Source: Nephromyces sp. MM_2019 (Eukaryota > Apicomplexa > Aconoidasida > Nephromycida). Taken from it: DNA of 64,000 nucleotides. The DNA lies in contig JADHZB010000472.1 of assembly GCA_015657535.1 (NCBI GenBank), positions 41,118-105,117 on the forward strand. Direction: 5' to 3'. The notes below the pieces were generated by a model, which worked only from the letters and a program-made list of their open reading frames with translations, was not told the origin of the DNA and made no database searches. Made by a program: the position numbers and the translations under genes. Position 1 is the first letter of the stretch; every line of letters starts with the position of its first letter. Shown in pieces: positions 48,351 through 59,004 of this stretch.

Positions 48351-49841
48351 ACCTTTACTTTTAATTGAGTTTATGTTATAGATTTATGAGCAAGAAGCTT
48401 AAAATTACAAAAGACTGCAGTATTGATTATAGATGTATTTTCATAATGCTAAATTGGCTTTTAATATGATGACAGTACCAATTTCCCCACGTAATACTAC
48501 TATCACAGTGCTCCATAGCAAACAAAAAATCTGATTCGTGAGTTGAGTATTATTAAAACTAACTTCTATTTTTAGCTAATTTGGGTCTGAGCTAAATTTT
48601 GGGTGGAGTGGAGTAATTCTTCTATAAACTAAATCTAGTTTGTGTGCCTAGTATTGGATCAAAGACATCAATAGGAAAATAAATTAGGTGTGCTCGTCGG
48701 GGTGTGCAAATAATGGTTTTAATGACCAATGTAGTCTTGAACAACAGTGCTCCTCACTAGCTGAATGGAATTATAAGCTTATACGGGTGAGATAGAGGAG
48801 CAGTAGCAGTTAATGAAAATAGTTAGTGTCATTTTAGAAGATTTCTATTTTAAGCTTGAAACTGGAGGTAAAGCTAAAGAGAAAACTTTTTTTCTTAATG
48901 TTTATATATAAAGATTTCGGAAACTAGCAAAAGACCCATAGATTCTGTTTGTTTTGCCCCTTGGGGTTTATTTAAAAATTGTAAGCTAGAATTTGAAAAT
49001 AGATAGTATTGCAACCAGTTATTGAACCCTTTCTTGATTCTATGTAATTAATGTATCGTTTTCATGCAACAATAATGCTGTTTAGCTAATCTGATTAAAG
49101 TATATCCTCAGCTACTTGTAAATTATTATCGAATTGATCAACTAACGAGCATCTTTTAGGTTCGGATTACCTTACCTAATCAACCCTTATTTAGACAGCT
49201 GCTTGTAACACTAGAATTTATTGGCGTACTAGTCAACTTACATTCGATTAAATGGATTATCTCGGGTAGTGAGGTGGGTAAGGGTGAAGTCATTCGAATT
49301 AGCGTTTTATCGACTAGGCTACTCTTAGTACACACTCCACTGCTAAACTCAAAGAGAATTCTAGTTAGTTATTTACTAGTTTCAATGCTAGGGCCACTGT
49401 TGGTTCTACTACGTGCTTAATTTCTAGTACAATTTTTCTAGCTAAATTGTCGATCTTCAAAGTGAGAAAGTTAAGTTCTATCGGTTTATGTTAGGTTCTA
49501 GTCAGCGAGTAAAAGGGTTTTTCTCATGGGGTGAAACATTGGGTAAAATAGGGAAGTTTGGGGTAAAAATTAAAAGTTAATTCTCTCCTATTAAAATCTA
49601 TTTTCTAATTAAAATTGTTCTTAGTTCTTCTTTTTACACAGCGAAGTTCTTCTTGGGGGGTTCAAGAACTCAATAATTCTTCCTCACTGTATGCCTAAGA
49701 TCGGCACACCGAACGCTAGGTGCTGAGACACATTCCTCTTTAGCTAATTGTTATCTGGGGTTCGCTTTTAGCGGCCCCCCCATTTATTTAAGCACTTTAG
49801 GGTATGCAACTATTCCTAACTAATTGCTGCCCTTAGGCCCA
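48351..49841. other. Non-coding segment with several GC-elevated hairpins
   Basis: No genes are seen. Notable inverted repeats are at 48748-48802 (TGCTCCTC/GAGGAGCA), 49645-49671 (AGTTCTT/AAGAACT) and 49757-49778 (GGGG..CGC/GCG..CCCC), with a smaller one at about 49700-49724 (GGCAC/GTGCT). They could be parts of one or more structured RNAs lying upstream of the tRNA-Sec gene. Confidence 0.45.
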
Positions 49842-49847
49842 TATAAA
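49842..49847 (+). promoter_or_regulatory. TATA box upstream of tRNA-Sec
   Basis: TATAAA lies 14 bases before the first base of the tRNA-Sec gene. Eukaryotic tRNA-Sec genes are known to use an upstream TATA element, in vertebrates near -30, so this spacing is short but suggestive. In AT-rich DNA such a word is also common by chance. Confidence 0.4.
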
Positions 49848-49860
49848 TCATCAAAATGTT

Positions 49861-49947
49861 GCACTGATGAGCTGTCCTGGTGGGCAGTCAAGACTTCAAA
49901 TCTTGGGGCGTTTTGCGACGCAGGGGTTCGATTCCTCCTTCGGTGCG
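49861..49947 (+). tRNA. tRNA-Sec (anticodon UCA)
   Basis: 87 bases folding as a eukaryotic selenocysteine tRNA. The 9-bp acceptor GCACTGATG pairs with CTTCGGTGC, including the U-U mismatch at pair 8 that is also found in human tRNA-Sec. The anticodon stem CAAGA/TCTTG encloses loop CTTCAAA with anticodon TCA. A long variable arm (GCGT...ACGC) follows, then a 4-bp T stem GGGG/CCTC around TTCGATT. The discriminator is G. The 9+4 acceptor/T architecture and the long variable arm separate it from tRNA-Ser and from suppressor tRNAs. It implies the Sec machinery (SepSecS, PSTK, eEFSec, SBP2) and selenoproteins elsewhere in this genome; none of these is in the window. I see no T-run terminator just downstream. 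Confidence 0.9.
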
Positions 49948-51295
49948 TGTATGTTGATTTATAATTATATCAATACAACTAGTTGAAAAGGCTCACTCAC
50001 AGTTTATGATTTATAATCTAGATGTTGAAAAAGTTGAAATAAATACTCTATTTTATATTTCTCTTAAATTACTTTCATTTTAGCTTATCAAATAAATACA
50101 TTTGGTTTACTTACTATCTATCTAAATTTTGTATAATTGACAAATTTTAAAGAATTGATGGACGTTTCAATTTTGCCAATTAATCTCAGTATAATCCTAA
50201 AGGTATTGCATGTTCACAAAAGTGCACAAGTGCTGTGATTGGATTTATGAGCAGAAAATTTACATGTTAAGTTGTTACATTTATGCAAATTAGGCTTGCT
50301 TAACCAGGAGTTTAACATAATTGTTTTATTTATTTATAACATTAAATTTACAGCAATATCAAAATTGTAAACTATCTTTCACTTATTGTTAACAATAATA
50401 AAATTTTAACTTAGGCTTAATCTATCAGCCAGAAAAAACTTTTACTTTGTTAGGCTACATAATCAGATAACAATCCAACTTCAATTTCCTACAGCAATGT
50501 CATATGGCACAACGCCAAGTTAGGATTGTCCCAAAACCCTTGGAATCCTATTAGCAATTAATTTACCCTTCTAAATAGGGCTGATCTTGCAGGGGGCCAA
50601 CAACTGGCTCCCCCACCTCTCTACTCGGCAAACCCACAACAAATCCTCATACTAGCTGTGAGTGAACGGGTAGTGCCCTGAAAATTTGAGGTCCTAAATA
50701 AGGTAATTGTAATCTCCTTATTTTAAATTCAAATGTAAATCACTTTTTACGAATCAAGGAATACTCAAAACGTTTTGGTGGCAACAGTCAACTGACACTG
50801 TTTTTCACAGCTCTCTAATTGCAATACTCTTGATTTGCGTTGCTTGGAGTATTTTAGGCTACGAATGATACTAGATTTTAGCAACGATTTCTAGGTAATT
50901 TTAGTGGGTAGAAATAGCGTTAGCTGGTTTCAAATGTAGAGATTGTTGCTTAATGTGGTAAGATTAAAAAGTTTATTACCTAGTTTCCAAAGTCTCTAGT
51001 AAAGATTGTTTGCAAAATTGGAAAAGATAAAGTTAAAGTTCTTGAAATATTCTGTCTTATCCTTACTTTAAGTTTGTCAGACCGTGAAATCCTTCGCTTG
51101 GTAAGTTTTAAATTGCTTCAACTAGCACAAATTTACTCACTCTAGTGTACTGTCTTTACGCACGGTCAAGAGTGCTCGCGCTTATGTTTGCAATTTGTTA
51201 CCTAGCTTTTAGCCTAACACCCAATTTAAAGTTTCTAAAATACTTATAGCTGACCCTATTGTTATAAAGCTAGATATATGATTATAAATCTTCTA
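49948..51295. other. Non-coding segment with a G/C hairpin
   Basis: No gene is seen. A GC-elevated patch at 50500-50690 contains a stem at 50592-50614 (GGGGG-CCA ... TGG-CT-CCCCC) and may be part of another structured RNA. The rest is AT-rich. Confidence 0.45.
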
Positions 51296-51367
51296 GGGCT
51301 AATGGTGTAGTGGTATCACGTTCGCTTCGCAAGCGAAAGGTCTTGGGTTCAATTCCCAATTAGTCCA
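51296..51367 (+). tRNA. tRNA-Ala (anticodon CGC)
   Basis: 72 bases with a complete cloverleaf. Acceptor GGGCTAA/TTAGTCC includes the G3:U70 wobble pair that is the universal identity mark of tRNA-Ala. The anticodon stem TTCGC/GCGAA encloses TTCGCAA, giving anticodon CGC for GCG codons. The T arm is TTGGG-TTCAATT-CCCAA and the discriminator is A. There is no intron. A TTTT run starts four bases after the gene, as expected for RNA polymerase III termination. Confidence 0.96.
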
Positions 51368-51771
51368 AATTTTAAATGGTTACTACTACTAATATAACAG
51401 TTTTGTTTGAAAATCAAAAATATGTTTTATTCGAATTTTGGAGAATATTGTTTGTGGTTTAAATTAAATACAATTTCTAATCAAACAAGAACAAGCCTGT
51501 TTGTTTCTATTTATTCCTAATATAAAAAGCACTCAAAAATTCTATTCACATTATTTAGAACACAGTAAAATTCATCAGATAACAATCTCAATTTATAATC
51601 CCCGAAAGCAACACCCAGAATATCAACCACATAAACTTTTTTAAAAACTGAAACTCCTTTGAATTACTCGACGTTTTGAGTAACCATATTGACATATGTA
51701 TGTTGACCATGATTGATTTTATATTACAGGGAGACATCACATCAGAGTACCTATAACACTTTCCTGTGTAA

Positions 51772-53490
51772 ATGGCGAATTTAGTTACAGGCACCCCTCC
51801 AATCTTTATTAGCCAGATAGCAACTCTTAAAAACTTCTATTCTATAACTACTAGTACCAACTCAAATCATTTGTTGGCATCACTATTGCTATCTAAGAAC
51901 AATGCCTGTTTCAATGATGTACGATTTTATACACCCAAGTGGCAAAGGCGATTGACAAGAATTTTAGAGTCGTCACACCACCCACCACCTCCGTCATACC
52001 TGACTTCACATGAAACATTTATTAAAACAACTTCGGGGAAAATCAAATCTATTCCCTACACTTCAACTTCTACAACAGATACAACAGCTATAACTTTATC
52101 TTCAACACCAACGAAAAAGTCACATCCACTTATTCATCAACGACCGGCTTTTGTGCCTCCTCGCCCTCAATTATCTCCAGATGTGAAACAACTACCTCCC
52201 ATATGGAGGAGTAGGAGAGTAGGAATTTTAGCATACAAACTAGGCTGCATGGGAGTATGGAATGAGTGGGGAGAAAGAGTTTGTTTAACGGTTTGTCAAG
52301 TTGATCGATGTTCTATACTAGAAACAAAAACAGTACCAACACACGGTTACGAGGCGGTTGTAATGGGATGTGGTAAGTTTATTAAATCTTTCTAATAAGT
52401 ATCTTTTATCTTATTCATATTCAAAATCTCTTTCCGAATTAGGCTATAAGCCACTTGATCAACAAACCAAACCTAACATTGGGAGATTCATGAAGGCCAA
52501 AACTGGACCAAAACAGCATATTCAGGAATTTAAATGCAGCCCTGATGCATTACTCCCTGTTGGACATGAAATGTCTGTACGACATTTTACCCCGGGTCAA
52601 TGGGTATTTGTTTCTGGTTGGACCAAGGCCAAAGGCTTTATGGGAGTTATGAAAAGATGGGGCTTTGCAGGTTTGTATACTTAAGAATGTTAAATCGATC
52701 TCACATAATTCGAACCTTAAACACGATAGACTTTTATTTTATTTATAATTAATAACACCTATATCATTTATCAAATTCAAGAACATAACTTTAAGTTTGT
52801 GAAGGTTTTAAGGCACTAGTATTTTTCTTTTTGAAGTTTACATCATTTTCTTATATATTAAATCTTTTGAAAACTCATAATCTTGAACTTAAATAAAACA
52901 TGCCCCCCCCCTCCCCGGATTTTTATCCTTAAACTTAATAATTATCCGCTTCATATCCTACCTAATTCTCGACACATTATTGCCCCAATTTCTTCCCAAT
53001 ATAAAATATCCTACTACTTTTATTCCAGGCGGACAAAAGAGTCATGGAACTGAACATAAGGCTCATAGTGCACCTGGTTCAATTTCCCAAGGTAAATCAG
53101 TCAACATAGTGTGGAAATACAAGAAGATGGCTGGTCACCATGGGCCTGATCCCAGAGTTGTTAATAGCCAAGTTTTCCGTATAGAAAGTGAAAGAAATTT
53201 GATATTTCTAACGGGTATGATGGATTAATTAATCAAGAAAATAAGTTTACGTTACTGGTACACATAAACACTTTTTTTGCTACATAGGCGCTATTCCTGG
53301 TGGCCAAGGTAGCCTGGTTAAAATATCTGACGCACGTGGTAAAACTTGCTCAAGAAATAGAGGTATAAACATACCTTTCCCAACATTTATTCCGAAATTT
53401 GGAAAAGTGTATCCAACTACCGTACAGGTAGAGCCCTCCAAAGAAGACCCATTTGCTTTACCTGATGTTCCTGTCTATGAACATGCTTAA
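51772..53490 (+). CDS. Mitochondrial large ribosomal subunit protein uL3m
   Basis: Four exons. Exon 1 (from ATG 51772) has a mitochondrial-type presequence and a Pro/Thr/Ser-rich linker, then WRSRRVGILAYKLGCMGVWN, the start of the L3 fold. Exon 2 carries HFTPGQWVFVSGWTKAKGFM, G(V)MKRWGFAG. Exon 3 carries GGQKSHGTEHKAHSAPGSIS and YKKMAGHHGPDPRVVNSQVF, the L3 signature (SHG...PGS...KMAGH.G). Exon 4 carries AIPGGQGSLVKISDARGK and ends PVYEHA at 53490. L3 binds 23S-type rRNA near the peptidyl-transferase centre. The presequence and the bacterial-type signature indicate an organellar protein; the mitochondrion is favoured, and an apicoplast or plastid version is less likely without a signal peptide. 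One intron contains an isolated C9 tract. Confidence 0.92.
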
Positions 53491-54471
53491 TTTCAACTTG
53501 TTCATTTATAAAAACTTTTTCATATTGGTTGTTATAGACAAATTTTTCATAGATGAATCAGATACAAGCATAAACCAAAAATAAAACACATCAAAACGTA
53601 TAAATAAAAATATAGACATTAAAATATATTCATAGATAAACAACTCAAATTCTAAGAACATACGTCAACAAGAATATTGTTAACCATTATAAACAGAAAG
53701 TAAAGCTTCCTAGAATTTGAAATTAATAATTTTAAAGAAACGTTCTGCTTCAAGGCTGTCATAGTAAATAAAATTTTTCAGTTTTATATGTAACAAAATA
53801 GCAGCAGCAAATGTTTCCTGAAATTATCAATATTACATATTTCAAACTACATTTGGAATAGATTCAGTTGCTTTATTTTAGTAAGATGATAATTTAAGCA
53901 CATATAAATATAATTATGAAAAATGATTTTTTTGTGATAAAAGTAAACAATATACTATTATATAAATATATATTAATAAATAAATAAAATTAATTTATTT
54001 TATACATCAAAACCTTATAAAATACAATTTTTTTGTATCTTGAATGTAAAAATTATAAATAAATTTATATCATTGTGAAAATGAAATCAAAAATTTTAAA
54101 ATAAAATTTGTGTTTGTAGTTAATGAGAGTTTGTTTAAAAGGTCGTCAGGGATTAGCAATAATATATTCCAACCCGATACTTTTAAGATTGGAAAGCTTT
54201 GTATGTAAAATGCTGCCAATGATACTTATTGAATCCAAGAAAATGAAAAATGAAGTCTGAGTGGGTTAGTAAACTAAAATTTTACTTGAATATATATAAA
54301 TTATCCAAAAAATGAATTAAAACAAGATTCTAGGTATAAATTTTACAAGAAATCTTAATGCCTTCGAATACTTCAAATAGTTGTATATAGCATAAAACTT
54401 TTTTTTAGAAATTGTTTGTCTAATTTATATATAGATTAAGGATGACACCGATTGTATAAATCTCCGTGTAC
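53491..54471. other. Non-coding spacer between convergent genes
   Basis: About 980 very AT-rich bases between the stops of uL3m and the acetyltransferase. No gene, RNA or repeat of note is seen. Confidence 0.55.
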
Positions 54472-55017
54472 CTATTCTTTATATGAACCCTTCATTAAGC
54501 GTAATACCTGTGTATCTACAGGTTGAAATCCAAGTTTATCTTTATAAATATGGTGCGCATTTGGTTCACTTACAGTTAAGTCAATACGGCCACAACCTAG
54601 TTCATTAAAGGCAAAATCAATCAATATCTTAGTTATTTTAGTTGCAATTCTCCTATTTTGATATGAATCTTCTACTACGATTCTTTCAATACGTGCATCA
54701 GGTGTTCTACCCATATGTGGTAACACATATACCTCACCATATCCAATTACTTGAGAATCGTGTAGACAAACGCATGGGAAATAACTTGGATTAGATAGAT
54801 ATTGATCCACTACGGAATCTGTGTGCACTACACATGACCGAGATACTCTTGGAAGAAGTTTTCTAACTATATCATAATCATTTATAGACATTGATCTAAA
54901 TGTTAATTCAACTCCCTGGCTGTCTGTAAATTTTTCAAAAACCTTTGGCTTATTTTGCGTCATTTTTGTTTCCCAAGTTTTCTCTATTCCAAAATCAATG
55001 TTAAGTCGGGTTTTCAT
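54472..55017 (-). CDS. GNAT-family N-acetyltransferase
   Basis: A single-exon frame of 181 residues. The C-terminal half has the GNAT fold: IGYGEVYVLPHMGRTPDARI (residues 91-110), ERIVVEDSYQNRRIATKITK (111-130) as motif A, GCGRIDLTVSEPNAHHIYKD as motif B, then KLGFQPVDTQVLRL. The family's Q/R-x-x-G-x-G/A pyrophosphate loop is here Q120-N-R-R-I-A125, with Arg in place of the first Gly. Domain order and length (150-180 residues) fit small-molecule or protein acetyltransferases. IY..LGF followed by DT.V.RL is common in amino-acid or amine N-acetyltransferases. The substrate is unknown. The first 17 residues may be dispensable, as an internal Met (position 19) also suits. Confidence 0.82.
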   Translation of the reverse strand: MKTRLNIDFGIEKTWETKMTQNKPKVFEKFTDSQGVELTFRSMSINDYDIVRKLLPRVSRSCVVHTDSVVDQYLSNPSYFPCVCLHDSQVIGYGEVYVLPHMGRTPDARIERIVVEDSYQNRRIATKITKILIDFAFNELGCGRIDLTVSEPNAHHIYKDKLGFQPVDTQVLRLMKGSYKE

Positions 55018-56922
55018 ATAATGGTAGAATCACACAAAATATATAATTGAACTGTATAAGATTTTCGAGTTATGGGTGGAAGAAGCTATACGTGTTCCCG
55101 AAATTTTTATCAATTTTTAAAATGGCTTAATGATTCTCAAAATCTACTAATCTTGAGAAAGATAATTAGAATTGATGGTTAAAATGAGGTTTCTTAAGAG
55201 TGATTGTGAATTGTTTTTTCAAAAATGTTATAAGTTTTAATAAATTATCAATCCACATTAATTTATTTATAGTTATAGTGAATAGCAATTATTTTGCTGA
55301 TACACACTCATAAAAATTACTCAAGAAAGCACCTTTTTACTGAATGTCTACATAATTGAACCAGAGATAAGACTTTGGAGACATATTTATTTATCTCAAT
55401 AAACTTACAAGTCTGCTAAAAAAGTTAGAGAGCTCAATTCATGATTTATATTTATGTGCTTCTTACAAATTACTTGGCCAATATATGAAATTTAGCTTAT
55501 TTTTCATATTAAGTACTGTTTTATTAAAGTCTTAACCAAATCTATAAGGTGTGATTCGTTGTTGATGATGATGCTGCTTTAAAAACATTATTCAAGCTAT
55601 TCACCTTTTAAGAATCTTCAAGAGAAACCATATAAATTATTTTACATTACGATCTTGTTTGTGACAATGGTGATAAGATTTGTCACAGACCTATTCATTT
55701 GCTTAATTTTTTTTCAAAATTTTCGAGAAAAGTGAGTGATACGTGTTAGTTCACTGACAAGACTATGTTATCGGTCAACATCTCCATAATCTTAGAATCA
55801 CTTGTTAAATTTATTTTCTTTTTTTGATAAATGTTATCAATATTTTAAGATTTTCTATTTTCTGCAATGTATCTGAAATCTTAAAGCGCAGAAATTTAGT
55901 TAAAATTAGTGTGTTTACACTATGGTGGTTGAGTTAAATTTTTTAAGAGGAAAAGAGAAAATATAATAAGTATTCTTGCTTTGAATTTTATGGTTAAGCT
56001 CGAATTTCGTTTCCAGAGATTCCAAGTATAACTAGAAATTACATATAGTTTATTTTTATAATGAGTCACATCTAAATTGAAGAAATTCCGCCAATAAATT
56101 TAATAAGAATTAAAATCTTTAAGTTAAAATTGTATATCTAGAAATATTTTAGGGTATGAATTCTGTTAATTACAATGTTCCAATTTACCAATAGGCATTA
56201 TAGTATAAAATTGCTAATTTTCAATTGTTGGTCATGCCTTGCTTGCTGTTCCTAGCTTGTGTGCACCGTGTTGTCTAAAAAGAATGTTTGATTTGTGCAT
56301 TTTGGCTCTCGAGTTGTTGGAGTCCTTCTAAATGATACCTCGCTTGTGCCATTGTGTATTACTTTTCTTATAGTATTGAAGTTATTGGATCAATAGTACC
56401 GATATAGATTTTGAATATATACTCATAAGAATGTTAACATAAATTTGAAAAACATACGAAAGTGTTAGTTAAAAGAAGGACTGGCTTCTATCTCAATTTT
56501 CGGGCCTGAATTTCGTATAACAAATGGTTAAAGACAAGTGTTGAAAATAAATGTCAGAATATATGATAATTGATAGTCACAACTTATTCTAGAGAACATT
56601 GATAAGGATAATTAAGGGCAATAGTATAATTTAAAAAAGCAAGGCATTACTTAAAGTCTACCCAAATAGCATTATTAGCAATTGGTTATATTTTATATGA
56701 TAAATCAAGTAGAAAGTTCTAATATCTATTCAAGGGGTGATAATAGGTTTAGAGAATTATTTTGCTAATGATAGTATTAAAGAAATTCAGTGTAAAATGA
56801 ATCACACTTTTTCTTTATCACCCAGGAATTATGTAAAAAATAAAAAGGCTATTTCTAAAATTCTCAGATGGTGGAAGCATCTTGTTGAATTATTTAAAGG
56901 AAACCACAGATATGCATATAAA
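55018..56922. other. Non-coding spacer
   Basis: About 1.9 kb upstream of the acetyltransferase gene and downstream of the next minus-strand gene. A 64-codon plus-strand frame at its right edge overlaps the end of that gene and is not supported. Nothing else is visible. Confidence 0.55.
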
Positions 56923-59004
56923 TCAAATTAATCTTTGAATATAGCTATAGGTATTTGGTTTATAGATATGAGTATTTATTAAGTTTTCATCAAGAAGTAA
57001 TTTAAACAGCTTTTTTACCTTTGGGTTGTGATCTTTCAAGGCTAGCGATTTAATTCTTTTACCAATCATATAAAGGACACTATCGGGTAAGCCTGGTAAT
57101 CGAGTCTGTTCATATTAAGATAAAATAATTTATAGGTTTATACTTTATATTGGTACAAATCGATTTAGTGGCATAAAACTGTGTACAAAATTCATCCGGA
57201 AAACAATTTTCAACAGTAATAAGGTTCTTTTAATTTAGCTGTATGGTGCTAAAGAATATTACCCTGAGTTCTTTGTAGTATAAGTGGAAGATATCTTGAT
57301 TCTCATCATAAGTTAAATCATCATTAAAGGGTGCTGAAGGTTTGAAAGGTAATAGTGTGGCCAAATGTGCCTCTACTTGATCACATTTTTGTTGCAATTC
57401 GACGGGTGAATATGTATTCTTTTTTTTCTCTATTGAAGGATCATTTCAAAAATCATGTAAATTAAGAAGTGAAATAGAGTTTAAATTCATTGTCAATAAG
57501 GAATAAAATTTAAGATAGTGTTCTATTGAATATCTTATGATATATCCTAATAATCAATCTGTACAGGGATATTAATAAATACTCAGAAATTCACTTTTTT
57601 GATTTAGGGCAATAAAAAAAAGTCATATATCGGTTTAAGAGTGTTTCATAAATGCTAGTCCTTATCATAAATCTCTTTTTAGGTTTAAAAGAAGGATTTA
57701 ATTAGAAATCTATTAGGTTATATACAAAAATTAATGCCAATGCATGGTGATTAATAAGTGAGCAGGTAACATAATAAACCTAAAGGTCTCAGTGTCCTAT
57801 TACCATTCAAAAAGAGTTTAAATGTCCTAGGAGAGAAAATCGAAGGTTTCATTGGAAAATAGAGGGTATTGTTGTTTTTATAATCACATTCACTGGATTT
57901 GATTGATTGCTTGGGGTTAGTAGGTTTTGGCGGTTCGGAAAATTTTGGATTCTTTGTGTGTGTGTTTTGCGGAGTTGCTAAATCTTCATTGGTGTCAAAT
58001 GAATGTCTTGTAGAGTCGAAATTTGTTTTCGTAACGTATATTGTGGCAGAGTTGGTGATATTTTCTTCAGGGTGTGTCTCACCAGGTGGGAATATTCGAT
58101 TAACAAAAGATTGGATATCAGCTGATTGCTGTTCATCTAAACTAACTTGTGAAAAAAGATCATAGGGCTTAGTTTCATTCAACTCTTCATTGATAGTTGA
58201 TGTTGTTGGGGTGGGATTCAAGTTATAGATGTGATTCTCTATATCAATTAAATTTGGCTGGATGGGAGGTAAAGGATCAGTCTTAATGGTTGATGATGCT
58301 CCATCTGAAATATTTAGGTTAAATTCATCTGTGAGATATGTAAATTGATTAAACAAAGTTTATAATGGCTTTAAGGTGATATCTAATAGTTTCATATGGG
58401 ACGTATAAATTGAAACAGTTCATTGCATAATAGATAGTAAATAAATAATTAGAGTGTGGCTACTCATTTATGTTAGGAAGAAGAGTGTATACGAGGATAT
58501 CTTGTAAGTAAGCATATATTCCTATATAAAAACGCATCAAATCAATTCAAAATATCATTTATGATTTTGTGTTATCATAAATTGCTTAATATGTTCCTTA
58601 GTAATCACAAAGTCATATATCTCAGTCAAAATAAATTCCTACAACTAAAATGCTTGGAAATTTTCAAGCAGACTCAGCTAAACAAACTCCGCTAGTATTA
58701 GGCTACCCAGGGACGTACAAACACAAATAAAAAATATATAATATACACGTGCATCTGTGAAATTACCATAAATTGTGTTAAACGATGTTGTATCATCAAA
58801 TAACTGCGATAGTTGTGAAGGGAATAGATCGGAAGGGCATAAATTCGAAGTATCTGGTGTTGAGCTGAGAGGTGTGTTGTTGCAGTTATTATCGATTATA
58901 TTATTTTCAGTCTGTTTAGATTCCAAATGTGTCGTTCCAGCCCTTAGCCGTGCAGCTAAACCTCTGGAATTGGTATGGGTATGTGTGGGTTTAGTATCAT
59001 CCAT
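56923..59004 (-). CDS. Unrecognised Asn/Thr/Pro-rich protein, possibly nuclear
   Basis: ATG 59004 starts MDDTKPTHTHTNSRGLAARL and a Thr/Asn-rich exon to about 58760 (LFPSQLSQLFDDTTSFNTIY). A second large exon (about 58325-57800) is Asn/Thr/Pro-rich and disordered (YNLNPTPTTSTINEELNETK). Exon 3 (about 57440-57263) reads YSPVELQQKCDQVEAHLATL and FNDDLTYDENQDIFHLYYKE. The last exon (about 57110-56923) reads TRLPGLPDSVLYMIGKRIKS and KKLFKLLLDENLINTHIYKP. Splice phases agree for exons 2-4. The C-terminal 110 residues look folded and helical. There is no signal peptide or membrane helix. No family is recognised; the disordered, low-charge N-terminal part with a compact C terminus is common in transcription or chromatin factors. 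Confidence 0.6.

Noticed and set aside
49400..49800. rRNA or spliceosomal snRNA gene
   Set aside because: No U1 5' end, U2 branch-recognition, U4, U5 loop or U6 ACAGAGA-type core was found, and no 5S or large rRNA motif.
56737..56931. Plus-strand 64-residue frame
   Set aside because: No ATG (GTG/TTG-type start), it overlaps the end of a better supported minus-strand gene, and has no recognisable features.
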